A DNA stretch of 64,000 nt. Origin: Solirubrobacter deserti. Lineage in GTDB: Bacteria; Actinomycetota; Thermoleophilia; Solirubrobacterales; Solirubrobacteraceae. The first letter of the stretch is position 1, and every line of letters begins with the position of its first letter. The DNA lies in contig NZ_JAPCID010000008.1 of NCBI RefSeq assembly GCF_027587175.1, positions 1 through 64,000 on the forward strand, in the 5' to 3' direction. A program made the position numbers and the translations under genes. Below, piece after piece: positions 24,488 to 32,613 of the stretch. Below the pieces are notes generated by a model, which saw only the letters and a program-made list of their open reading frames with translations, was not told the origin of the DNA and searched no databases.

Positions 24488-25117
24488 CTAGGACCGTCCG
24501 AGCAGCCCGCGGTCGTACGCCGTCGCGACGGCCGCGGCGCGGTCGTTGACGCCGAGCTTCGCGTACAGGTGCAACAGGTGCGTCTTGACCGTCGCCTCGG
24601 AGATGAACAGCTGCTTGGCCGCCTCTTTGTTGGTGGCGCCGCGCGCGATCAGGCGCAGCACCTCCAGCTCCCGCGGGGACAGTGGGGCCTCGGGCTCGGG
24701 CGCGCGGACGCGGCCCAGCAGGGTCGCCGCGACGGCGGGGGAGAGCACGGACTCGCCGCGCGCGGCCGCCCGCACGCCGCGCAGCAGGTCCTCCCGCGGC
24801 GCGTCCTTGAGCAGGTAGCCGGTGGCGCCGGCGTCGATCGCGGCCAGCACGTCGCTGTCGTCGCCGTAGGTGGTCAGCACGAGCACCCGCGTCTGCGGCG
24901 ACTGCTGGGCCAGCTCCCGGATCGCGGTCACGCCGTCGGTGCCCGGCATGCGCAGGTCCATCAACACGACCTGCGGCTTGCGGGCGAGCGCGAGCGTCAC
25001 CGCCTCGCGGCCGTCCGCGGCCTCCCCGAGCACCTCGAAGTCCGGATCGCCGGTGAAGATGCCGCGCAGCCCGTTGCGGACGACAGGGTGGTCGTCGGCG
25101 ATCAGCAGGCTGATCAT
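24488..25117 (-). CDS. NarL/LuxR-family response regulator
   Basis: 209 residues: a receiver domain with D8-D9 and phospho-acceptor D54 (VVLMDLRMPGTDG), the conserved Lys in GYLLKDAPRE, then a LuxR HTH (LSPRELEVLRLIARGATNKE, with FISEATVKTHLLHLYAKLGV). It is the last gene of a four-gene operon and overlaps the histidine kinase by 4 bases. By analogy with LiaFSR/DesKR-like systems it probably controls the adjacent ABC exporter. Confidence 0.93.
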   Translation of the reverse strand: MISLLIADDHPVVRNGLRGIFTGDPDFEVLGEAADGREAVTLALARKPQVVLMDLRMPGTDGVTAIRELAQQSPQTRVLVLTTYGDDSDVLAAIDAGATGYLLKDAPREDLLRGVRAAARGESVLSPAVAATLLGRVRAPEPEAPLSPRELEVLRLIARGATNKEAAKQLFISEATVKTHLLHLYAKLGVNDRAAAVATAYDRGLLGRS

Positions 25118-26202
25118 GCCGGGACGGCCGGGACGCTGGCCGAGATCGCGGTGCCCTCACCGGGCGCGGACTCGACGGCGAGCTCGCCGCCGACCCCGGT
25201 CACGCGCTGGCGCATGCCCGTCAGCCCGTAGCCGTTGGTGTCGGCGTCGAAGCCGATGCCGTCGTCGCGGACGTCGAGCGTCACGACGTCCTCCATGTAG
25301 GAGAGCGTGAGCCCGACGCGGGAGGCGCGCGCGTGGCGGGCGACGTTGGTCAGCGCCTCCTGGGCGGCCCGCAGCAGCGTCACCTCGACCTCGGGATGGA
25401 TCGGGCGCGGCGTGCCGGTGGTCGTGAACTGCGCCTGCACGTGGTTGGTCTGCGACCACGACGTGGTGACCTTCTCGATCGCCTCCGGCAGCCGCGCCTG
25501 CTCGAGCTCGTGCGGCGTGATGGCGCGCACGGAGCGGCGCGCCTCGGCCAGGCTCTCGCGGGCGAGCTGGGTGGCGGCGTGCAGGTGGCCCTCGTCGTCG
25601 GCGCCGCGGGCGCGGGCGTGCGCCGCCGCCTCGAGCTGCGCGACGACCCCCGCGAGCCCCTGCGCGATGGTGTCGTGGATCTCGCGCGCGGCGCGCTGGC
25701 GTTCCTGCATCACGCCCTGCTCGCGTTCACGCTCCTCGATGCGCATGCTCACGGCGAACATCGTGCTCGCGATCACGACGTTGACCACCGCCAACGCCGG
25801 GAACAGCGCGGGCATCGCGTAGTCCTGGAGCGGCCAGCCGCCGGCCTGGCAGAGCCCGCTCAGGACGCCGGTGACCACGATCGGCGGTGCCTTCCACCAG
25901 CCGGGCAGGTGGTCCACCGACAGGTAGCCGATGAACACGAAGAACCCGTACAGCGGGCTGCGCGTGGTGAGCGCCGCGCACAGCACGAGCAGGCCGGCGA
26001 CGTACACCGGAGCCAGGCGCGGACGGTCCTTGAGCGCGATCAGCCACACGAGCGTGACGGCGGAGAGCGCGAGCGTCGGCTCCGGAGCGGTGCGGCCGTC
26101 GATCAGCGTCGCGGCGAGCGTCGACAGCACCAGCATGATGTACGGCAGCCACGGGACCGAGCTCTCGAGCCGGCGGTACCAGATGTCGGCGGTGCTGCTC
26201 AC
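25114..26202 (-). CDS. NarL-type sensor histidine kinase (HisKA_3)
   Basis: 362 residues. The N-terminal half holds five or six membrane helices with very short loops (LPYIMLVLSTLAATLIDG and onwards), as in DesK-type membrane sensors. The phospho-acceptor sits in REIHDTIAQGLAGVVAQLEA, and the HATPase domain has AAQEALTNVARHARAS and a glycine-rich DDGIGFD / GYGLTGMRQRV. It overlaps both neighbours by 4 bases. The lack of an extracellular domain suggests sensing within or at the membrane, perhaps together with the exporter. Confidence 0.93.
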   Translation of the reverse strand: MSSTADIWYRRLESSVPWLPYIMLVLSTLAATLIDGRTAPEPTLALSAVTLVWLIALKDRPRLAPVYVAGLLVLCAALTTRSPLYGFFVFIGYLSVDHLPGWWKAPPIVVTGVLSGLCQAGGWPLQDYAMPALFPALAVVNVVIASTMFAVSMRIEEREREQGVMQERQRAAREIHDTIAQGLAGVVAQLEAAAHARARGADDEGHLHAATQLARESLAEARRSVRAITPHELEQARLPEAIEKVTTSWSQTNHVQAQFTTTGTPRPIHPEVEVTLLRAAQEALTNVARHARASRVGLTLSYMEDVVTLDVRDDGIGFDADTNGYGLTGMRQRVTGVGGELAVESAPGEGTAISASVPAVPA

Positions 26203-26930
26203 TCCCAGCGGAAGACCCTAGCCGCGACGGTCCCCGCTGCCACCGCGGTGACGGCGAGTGTCAGCAGCATCAGCGGGTCCTGGCTCGTGCCGGTGAACGC
26301 GTTCTCCAGCGACTCCCGGAACGCGCCGAGCGGCGTGAAGTCGCCGATCGTGCTCAGCCAGTCCGGCATCTGCTCCTTCGGCAGCCAGACGCCCGCGAAG
26401 AACAGGCTGGGGAAGAAGAACATGGCGCTGTAGACGTAGCCGATCTTCGCGTCGGGTGCGACCGCGGACACGAGCGTCCCGACCGCGAACAGCGCGGCGC
26501 CGCCGAGCAGCACGACGACCACGACCATCAGCGGCTGCTCGGGGAAGCTCATCCCCAGCGCGACGGCGAGGCCCAGCACGAGCGGGACGCTGATCAGCGC
26601 GATGGCGCCCTGCACGATCACCTGCGCGGCGAGCAGCTTCGCCGGGTGCACCGGGGTGGTGGACAGCCGTCGCAGGATGCCGCGGGCGCGGTAGTCGGTC
26701 ATGAAGCCCGGGAGCATGAAGATCGCGACCATCCCGAAGGACAGCGCGAGGCCGATGCTGGGGAGCAGCGTGTCGAGCGCGATCACGCCGCCCAGCTCCT
26801 CGTCGGGTTCGGACGCGCTCGCGGACAACCCGAACGCGAGGATGATCACGAGCGGCAGCACGAGGCTGAAGGCCAGGCCGACCGGCTCGCGGACCGTGAG
26901 CTTGGCCTCGCAGGCGATGAGCTGGTTCAT
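26199..26930 (-). CDS. ABC-2 type exporter permease
   Basis: 243 residues with six membrane helices; the first is VGLAFSLVLPLVIILAFGLS and a conserved ABC-2 stretch is SAMFFFPSLFFAGVWLPKEQMPDW. ATG 26930 overlaps the ATPase stop (ATGA); a longer frame upstream is a shadow of the ATPase gene. With the ATPase it would form an exporter whose operon includes its own two-component system, the arrangement seen in antibiotic- and membrane-stress responses. Confidence 0.9.
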   Translation of the reverse strand: MNQLIACEAKLTVREPVGLAFSLVLPLVIILAFGLSASASEPDEELGGVIALDTLLPSIGLALSFGMVAIFMLPGFMTDYRARGILRRLSTTPVHPAKLLAAQVIVQGAIALISVPLVLGLAVALGMSFPEQPLMVVVVVLLGGAALFAVGTLVSAVAPDAKIGYVYSAMFFFPSLFFAGVWLPKEQMPDWLSTIGDFTPLGAFRESLENAFTGTSQDPLMLLTLAVTAVAAGTVAARVFRWE

Positions 26931-27619
26931 ACGGTGGTCAACTCCAAAAAGGCGTCCTCCAGCCGGCCATGGGCGGCCAGCCGGCTCGGTGTGTCCAGCG
27001 CGACGACGCGGCCCTTGTGGATCACCGCGACGCGGTCGCACAGGCGCTCGACTTCGTCCATGAAGTGGCTGACGAGGATCACGGTCAGGCCCTCGAGCTT
27101 GAGCCGCTCGATCAGCGTCCACACCTCGCGGCGCGCGTGCGGGTCCAGGCCGGTCGTGAGCTCGTCCAGGACCGCGACCTGCGGGCGGCCGACGAGCGCC
27201 AGCCCGACCGACACGCGCTGTTTCTCGCCGCCGGACAGCTTGCCGTAGCGGGCGCCCGCGCGGTGCTGGAGCCCGAGCAGCTCGATCAGCTCGTCGGGGT
27301 CGCGCGGGTCCTCGTAGAACGAGGCGTAGAGCTGCAGCGCCTCGCGGACGCTGAGCCGGTCGGGCAAGTGGCTCGACTGCAGCTGGACGCCGACGCGCCG
27401 GCGGATCTCGTCCCGCTGCGTCGCGGGGTCCAAGCCCAGCATCACGAGGCGGCCGCCGTCCGCCGTGCGCACGCCGGTGAGGCACTCGACGGTCGTGGTC
27501 TTGCCCGCCCCGTTGGTCCCGATGATCCCGAAGATCTCGTTGGGCTCGACCGTGAAGGAGACGTCCTCGACGGCGACGACGTCCCCGTAGCGCTTGTGCA
27601 GATGCTCGATCGCGATCAC
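26927..27619 (-). CDS. ABC exporter ATPase
   Basis: 230 residues: Walker [16 protein letters not shown]-loop VQLQSSHLPDRLS, signature YGKLSGGEKQRVSVGLAL, Walker B VAVLDELTTGLD (Glu-Leu in place of the usual Glu-Pro), H-loop ILVSHFMDEVERLC. It is the first gene of the four-gene exporter/kinase/regulator operon, starting with GTG 27619. No DUF4162 tail is present, unlike the other exporter in this window. Confidence 0.92.
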   Translation of the reverse strand: MIAIEHLHKRYGDVVAVEDVSFTVEPNEIFGIIGTNGAGKTTTVECLTGVRTADGGRLVMLGLDPATQRDEIRRRVGVQLQSSHLPDRLSVREALQLYASFYEDPRDPDELIELLGLQHRAGARYGKLSGGEKQRVSVGLALVGRPQVAVLDELTTGLDPHARREVWTLIERLKLEGLTVILVSHFMDEVERLCDRVAVIHKGRVVALDTPSRLAAHGRLEDAFLELTTV

Positions 27620-27676
27620 GCTGCGCAGTCTGCGCGCGGCGGGCCGCCCCGACGATCGGTGAGGCGGCTAGACCGC

Positions 27677-27694
27677 ATCAACCGTTCGGTTGAT
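27677..27694. terminator. Short hairpin at the meaB stop codon
   Basis: ATCAACCG and CGGTTGAT around TT, a perfect 8-bp inverted repeat that includes the meaB stop. It may contribute to termination, but part of it encodes the last residues. Confidence 0.35.
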
Positions 27695-28616
27695 TGCGCC
27701 GCTCGAGCAGGCCGTACAGGGTGGGCTCGTCGAGGGACTCGTCCTGCTCGGCCAGCCAGCGCACCGCGGCGCGGCGGCCGCCGAGCGCGCGCAGGCCCCG
27801 CTCGCCGTGCTCGTGGACGAAGTCGGCGAGCGCGCCGAGGCGCCGCACGCGGACTCGGTCGCGGTTCTCGCCGTGCGTGGCGAGCGCGTCGGCCAGCGCG
27901 GCGATGCCCTGCGTGGGTGCGATCGCCGACACGGTGAGGACGGGCGCGTCCGCGCCGAGCGCGCCGAGCGCCGCGCGCAGGTCCTCCTCGGCGCGGCGGG
28001 CCGGCGCGCCCAGGTCGGCCTTGGTGACCACCAGCACGTCCGGGACCTCCATGATCCCGGCCTTCAGGAACTGCAGGGCGTCGCCGGAGGCGGGCTGGAC
28101 GACGACCGCGACCGTGTCCGCCGCCTCGGCCACGTCGGTCTCGGACTGGCCGACGCCGACCGTCTCGATCACCACCACGTCGAACGCGTTCGCCAGCGCC
28201 TGCGCGGCCGCGCGCGTCGCGGGCGCGAGCCCGCCGAGCCGCTCGCCGGCGGCCATCGAGCGGATGAACACGTCCCGGTCGGCGGGATCGTGCTCGATCC
28301 GCGCACGGTCCCCGAGCAGCGCGCCGCCGCTGCGCTTGGACGACGGGTCGACCGCCAGCACGGCCACGGCCAGCCCGCGCGAGCGCCACTCGTGCAGCAG
28401 CGCGCTCAGCAGCGTCGACTTGCCGACGCCCGGCGGACCAGTGATGCCGATCACGTGCCCGGCCCCTTCGCCCGCGGCCGAGACGAGCGCGGCGGCCCCC
28501 TCGCGCGCCGTGCGCGTCTCGAGCAGGTTCAGCGCGGCCGGTGCCGCGCTCCGGTCACCCGCCGCGAGCCGCGCGCCGAGTTCCGCGCCGCGCCCGCGCG
28601 CCTCGCCGTCCCCCAC
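27678..28616 (-). CDS. meaB: MeaB-type GTPase chaperone of B12-dependent acyl-CoA mutase
   Basis: 312 residues from GTG 28616 (GGAG 8 bases upstream); an ATG at 28658 overlapping the mutase gene would add 14 residues. G1 is VIGITGPPGVGKSTLL, the Mg-binding region is DPSSKRSGGALLGDR, G3 is VVIETVGVGQSETD, and G4 is VTKAD. MeaB/ArgK proteins load and protect adenosylcobalamin on methylmalonyl-CoA-type mutases. Its position directly after the mutase gene confirms the partnership. Confidence 0.92.
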   Translation of the reverse strand: MGDGEARGRGAELGARLAAGDRSAAPAALNLLETRTAREGAAALVSAAGEGAGHVIGITGPPGVGKSTLLSALLHEWRSRGLAVAVLAVDPSSKRSGGALLGDRARIEHDPADRDVFIRSMAAGERLGGLAPATRAAAQALANAFDVVVIETVGVGQSETDVAEAADTVAVVVQPASGDALQFLKAGIMEVPDVLVVTKADLGAPARRAEEDLRAALGALGADAPVLTVSAIAPTQGIAALADALATHGENRDRVRVRRLGALADFVHEHGERGLRALGGRRAAVRWLAEQDESLDEPTLYGLLERRNQPNG

Positions 28617-28635
28617 CGCGACGCTCCGCCGCCGA

Positions 28636-30594
28636 TCAGGCGGCGGCCCCCACGCCATTGCGCGCGGCCACCAGGGCGACGATCTCGTGCATGATCCGGT
28701 CGAGCTCGAAGTGCTTCGGCGTGTACACGGCCGCGACGCCCGCGGCCTTCAGCGCGGGCACGTCGGCCTCGGGGATGATGCCGCCGACGACGACGGGGAT
28801 GTCCGCCCCGTCGAGGGCGGCGATCACGTCCGGAATCAGCTCGCGGTGCGAGCCGCTCAGGATCGACAGGCCGATCACGTGCACGCCCTCGTCGACGGCG
28901 GAGCGGGCGATCTGCGCCGGCGTGAGGCGGATGCCCTCGTAGACGACGTCGAAGCCGGCGTCGCGCGCCCGGACCGCGATCTGCTCCGCGCCGTTGGAGT
29001 GACCGTCGAGCCCCGGCTTGCCGACCAGGATCTTGACCGTGCGGCCGAGCGCCTCGCTCACGCGCGCGACCTCGTCGCGCAGCGCCTCGTCGGCGGCGGG
29101 GGAGGCGGCCTCTCCGACGCCGGTCGGCGCGCGGTAGGAGCCGAAGACGTCGCGCAGCGCGCCGGCCCACTCGCCGGTGGTCACGCCGGCGCGGGCGGCG
29201 GCGAGCGTCGCCGCCATGATGTTCTCGTCGCTCGCGGCCACGCGGCGCAGCTCGTCCAGCGCGGCCGACACGTCGCCGCGCTGCTCGCGCCACGCGCGCA
29301 CCGCCTCGCGCGCCTGCGCCTCCACGCCTGGGTCGACGACGAGGATGCCGCCGTCCTCGCCGAGCATCGGCGACGGCTCGGTCTCGGTGAACCGGTTCAC
29401 GCCGACCAACACCTGCTCGCCGGACTCGATCCGCGCGATCCGCTCGCGGTGGGACTCCACCAGCGCCGCCTTCATGTACGGCACCGCCTCGACCGCCCCG
29501 CCGCGGTCCTCGACGCGAACCAGCTCCTCGCGCGCGCCGGTCAGCAGCTCCTCAACGAGCCCGTCCATGACCTTCGAGCCCTCGAACAGGTCCGGGTACT
29601 CGAGCAGATCGGTCTCGTACGCGAGCACCTGCTGGATCCGCAGCGCCCATTGCTGGTCCCACGGGCGCGGCAGCCCGAGCGCCTCGTTCCAGGCCGGCAG
29701 CTGCACGGCCCGGGCGCGGGCGTTGCGGCCGAGCGTCACCGCGAGCGCCTCGAGCACGATCCGCTGCACGTTGTTCTCCGGCTGGGCCTCGGTCAGGCCG
29801 AGCGAGTTGACCTGCACGCCGTAGCGGAAGCGCAGCGCCTTCTCGTCGGTCACCCCGTAGCGCTCGCGGCCGAGCTGCTCCCACAGCACGGTCATCGCGC
29901 GCAGCTTCGCGTGCTCGGACACGAACCGCACGCCCGCGTTGACGAAGAACGAGATCCGCCCGAACACCGCGGGCATGCGCTCGGCGGGCACGCGCTCGGC
30001 CACTGCGTCCAGCACCGCGCACGCGGTCGCCATCGAGAACGCGATCTCCTGCACGGGCGTCGCGCCCGCCTCCTGCAGGTGGTAGGAGCAGATGTTGACC
30101 GGGTTCCACCGCGGGACGTGCTCGACGGTGTAGGCGACCATGTCCGCGACCAGCCGCATCGACGGCCCGGGCGGGAACGCGTAGGTCCCGCGCGAGAGGT
30201 ACTCCTTGATGATGTCGTTCTGGGTCGTGCCCGAGAGCTGGTCCTCCGGTACGCCCTGCTCCTCGGCGGCCACCACGTACAGCGCGAACAGCCACGCGGC
30301 CGTGGCGTTGATCGTCATCGACGTGTTCATCTCGCCGAGCGGGATGCCGTCCATCAGCACCGCCATGTCGCCGCGGTGCGCGACGGGCACGCCGACCTTC
30401 CCGACCTCGCCGCGCGCGAGCTCGTGGTCGGGGTCGTAGCCGGTCTGTGTCGGCAGGTCGAACGCGACCGAGAGCCCGGTCTGGCCCTTGGCCAGGTTGC
30501 GCCGGTACAGCTCGTTCGAGGAGGCCGCCGTGGAGTGGCCCGCGTAGGTGCGCATCATCCACGGCCGGTCGCGCTCGGGGAGGCGATGCGACAT
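28636..30594 (-). CDS. ecm: Ethylmalonyl-CoA mutase (MeaA-type), B12-dependent
   Basis: 652 residues with a fused cobalamin domain. The catalytic barrel carries RPWMMRTYAGHSTAASSNEL, LSVAFDLPTQTGYDPDH, QLSGTTQNDIIKEYLSRGTY and NICSYHLQEAGATPVQEIA. The C-terminal B12 domain has the DxHxxG motif in KPGLDGHSNGAEQ. Length, single-chain layout and wording match MeaA/ethylmalonyl-CoA mutases of Streptomyces and Rhodobacter more than methylmalonyl-CoA mutase. It interconverts ethylmalonyl-CoA and methylsuccinyl-CoA for C2 assimilation. ATG 30594 is chosen 6 bases after a TATCGT -10; a GTG six codons earlier would lie upstream of it. Confidence 0.88.
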   Translation of the reverse strand: MSHRLPERDRPWMMRTYAGHSTAASSNELYRRNLAKGQTGLSVAFDLPTQTGYDPDHELARGEVGKVGVPVAHRGDMAVLMDGIPLGEMNTSMTINATAAWLFALYVVAAEEQGVPEDQLSGTTQNDIIKEYLSRGTYAFPPGPSMRLVADMVAYTVEHVPRWNPVNICSYHLQEAGATPVQEIAFSMATACAVLDAVAERVPAERMPAVFGRISFFVNAGVRFVSEHAKLRAMTVLWEQLGRERYGVTDEKALRFRYGVQVNSLGLTEAQPENNVQRIVLEALAVTLGRNARARAVQLPAWNEALGLPRPWDQQWALRIQQVLAYETDLLEYPDLFEGSKVMDGLVEELLTGAREELVRVEDRGGAVEAVPYMKAALVESHRERIARIESGEQVLVGVNRFTETEPSPMLGEDGGILVVDPGVEAQAREAVRAWREQRGDVSAALDELRRVAASDENIMAATLAAARAGVTTGEWAGALRDVFGSYRAPTGVGEAASPAADEALRDEVARVSEALGRTVKILVGKPGLDGHSNGAEQIAVRARDAGFDVVYEGIRLTPAQIARSAVDEGVHVIGLSILSGSHRELIPDVIAALDGADIPVVVGGIIPEADVPALKAAGVAAVYTPKHFELDRIMHEIVALVAARNGVGAAA

Positions 30595-30600
30595 GCCCGG

Positions 30601-30606
30601 ACGATA
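30601..30606 (-). promoter_or_regulatory. -10 element (TATCGT) of the mutase-meaB operon
   Basis: TATCGT plus 6 bases leads to ATG 30594 on the minus strand. Confidence 0.5.
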
Positions 30607-30641
30607 GTCCACCCCCCGGGGAAGAGAGGGAGCTACGTCAC

Positions 30642-31280
30642 TTACTCGATCAGCCCGCGGCGCATGCCCTCGGCGACCGCGGCGGCGCGGTCGCTCACCT
30701 GGAGGCGCTCGTAGAGCCGCTGCAGGTGCGTCTTGATCGTCGAGGGCGACAGGTGCAGCTCCGCGGCGATCTGCGGCGCCGACAGCCCGTCGGCGAGGAA
30801 CTTCAGGACCTCCGCCTCACGCGGGGAGAGGACGGTCTGCGTGCGCTCGCGCCGGTCGCGGACCTCACGCATCAACGCCGCCTGCACGGACGGCGCGAGG
30901 ACCGTCTCACCCCGGGCGATCCGGATCAGGGCGTCGCCGATCTGTTCGGGCATCGCGTCCTTCTCGAGCACGCCCGCGGCGCCGGCCTCGATCAGGTCGT
31001 AGGACTTCGCGGGGTCCAGGCTGCCCGAGACGAACAGCACGCGCGTGGCGAGGCCTTCGCGGGTGATCGCCTGCAGGACCTCCAGGCCGCCCAGGTCGGG
31101 CATCTCGACGTCCAGGACCGCGAGGTCGGGCCGCGTGGCCAGCGCGGCTTCGATGGCTTCGCGCCCGGTGCGCGCCTGACCGACGAGCTCGAGCTCCTCG
31201 CGAGCGTTCACGCTGTGCGCGATCGCGAACAGGAACAGCGGATGGTCGTCCGCGATGAGGACCCGTAACGTCTCCCTCAT
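30642..31280 (-). CDS. NarL/LuxR-family response regulator, orphan
   Basis: 212 residues from ATG 31280: receiver with D11-D12 and phospho-acceptor D57 (LAVLDVEMPDLGG), then a LuxR HTH (LSPREAEVLKFLADGLSAPQ, LHLSPSTIKTHLQRLYERLQ). No histidine kinase is adjacent. It stands between the mutase operon and the MBL gene and may regulate the ethylmalonyl-CoA genes, but no shared operator was seen. Confidence 0.9.
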   Translation of the reverse strand: MRETLRVLIADDHPLFLFAIAHSVNAREELELVGQARTGREAIEAALATRPDLAVLDVEMPDLGGLEVLQAITREGLATRVLFVSGSLDPAKSYDLIEAGAAGVLEKDAMPEQIGDALIRIARGETVLAPSVQAALMREVRDRRERTQTVLSPREAEVLKFLADGLSAPQIAAELHLSPSTIKTHLQRLYERLQVSDRAAAVAEGMRRGLIE

Positions 31281-31395
31281 GCCTCCCCGGGGTCTACACA
31301 ATGGTCGAATGATCCAAACCGGAGGTGAGGTTCCGCTCGGAGGACGTGAAGTTCCCCCGATCGGATGAACGGACACCACGCACCGGCCGATCGCC

Positions 31396-31401
31396 TAGGG
31401 T
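31396..31401 (+). promoter_or_regulatory. -10 element (TAGGGT) of the MBL gene
   Basis: TAGGGT plus 7 bases leads to ATG 31409. Confidence 0.55.
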
Positions 31402-31408
31402 CTGCGCC

Positions 31409-32239
31409 ATGCGGGCCATCGATGTGCGTCATCAGGGGCGCGAGAAGGTCATCTGCTGCTGGGAGGTCGACGGGGTCCTGATCGATCCCGGGCCCGGGGT
31501 GAGCGAGCAGACGTTGCTGGAGGCGCTGGACGGCGAGCGCCCGCGCGCGCTCCTGCTCACCCACATCCACTTCGACCACGCCGGCGTCAGCGGCGCCCTG
31601 GTGCGTCGCTGGCCGGACCTGTCCGTGTACGTGCATGAGCGCGGCGCGCCGCACCTGGTCGACCCGTCACGGCTGATGGCCTCCGCCGGGCGCCTGTACG
31701 GCGGCGACGAGGGCCTGCGCGAGCTGTGGGGCGAGATGGTCCCGATCCCGGAGGAGAACCTGCGCGTGCTCTCCGGCGGCGAGACCGGCGTGGAGGGCGC
31801 GTTCCGCGTCGAGTACACGCCCGGGCACGCCTCCCACCACGTCTGCTACTTCCACGAGCCGTCGCGCTGGGCGTTCGTGGGGGACGTCGGCGGCGCGCGC
31901 ATCCCGCCGCACGCCTTCACCGTCGCCCCGACGCCGCCGCCCGACATCGACGTGGAGGCGTGGAAGCGGTCGGTCGCCGTCGTCCGCGGGTGGGATCCGG
32001 TCGCGCTCGGGCTCACGCACTTCGGCGAGGCGCCGCCCGAGCAGCTGGACCGCGTCCTCGAGGCGCTCGACGCTCAGGTCGAGCTCGAGGGCTCCACGGA
32101 CGGCGAGGCCGGCTTCGTGGCCGCGATGGACGAGCGGCTGCGCGCGGAGCTCGGCGAGGACGCCGACACGATGATCCAGGCCACGCCACTGGACCAGCTC
32201 CACATGGGGCTGGCCCGCTGGCGGACGAAGTTCGCTTAG
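31409..32239 (+). CDS. MBL-fold metallo-hydrolase
   Basis: 276 residues. The metal motif HxHxDH appears as LLTHIHFDHAGVSG; further ligands are TPGHASHH and the Asp of FVGDVGGARIP, with a final His in LGLTHFGEAPPEQ. It resembles stand-alone MBL hydrolases with a C-terminal helical segment. The substrate is unknown. It lies inside the ethylmalonyl-CoA neighbourhood on the opposite strand, so a thioesterase-like role is conceivable but unproven. The end overlaps the convergent small gene by 4 bases. Confidence 0.87.
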   Translation: MRAIDVRHQGREKVICCWEVDGVLIDPGPGVSEQTLLEALDGERPRALLLTHIHFDHAGVSGALVRRWPDLSVYVHERGAPHLVDPSRLMASAGRLYGGDEGLRELWGEMVPIPEENLRVLSGGETGVEGAFRVEYTPGHASHHVCYFHEPSRWAFVGDVGGARIPPHAFTVAPTPPPDIDVEAWKRSVAVVRGWDPVALGLTHFGEAPPEQLDRVLEALDAQVELEGSTDGEAGFVAAMDERLRAELGEDADTMIQATPLDQLHMGLARWRTKFA

Positions 32240-32613
32240 CCGGACGCCTGGACGTCGACGTTGTCGCCCTTGGGCATGCCGTGGCCGGCGCCGACCTCGG
32301 GGCCGTGGCCGCTGCGGTCGCCCTGCGCGACGATGTCGGCCCACGTGTAGAGGACCGGCACCTGGTACCAGCCCGAGTGGATCGTCTTGAAGGCGGTCAT
32401 CTCCGGCCCGTACCACCACGCCTCGAAGTCCGCCTTGGACTCGAAGGTCGCGCAGTGCTGGAACTTGTACAGGTCGTCGCGGTTGCGGTAGACGATGTAG
32501 TCCCGTGCGCCGTAGCGCATCGCGGACGGCGCGACCTCGGCCACCGCCGCTGCGAACTGGTCACCCCGGAACAGGGTCGCGTACCACGGGATCTGCGCTA
32601 CTCCGAGTGCCAT
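32236..32613 (-). CDS. Small conserved-looking protein coupled to ccr
   Basis: 125 residues. The first 85 look like a dimeric alpha/beta barrel (PWYATLFRGDQFAAAVAEVA, LYKFQHCATFESKADFEAWW), and the tail is Gly/His-rich (GDRSGHGPEVGAGHGMPKGD). Its ATG directly follows the ccr stop codon (TAG-ATG), so it is co-translated with crotonyl-CoA carboxylase/reductase. I do not recognise a named family; an accessory role to Ccr is inferred only from this linkage. Confidence 0.7.
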   Translation of the reverse strand: MALGVAQIPWYATLFRGDQFAAAVAEVAPSAMRYGARDYIVYRNRDDLYKFQHCATFESKADFEAWWYGPEMTAFKTIHSGWYQVPVLYTWADIVAQGDRSGHGPEVGAGHGMPKGDNVDVQASG

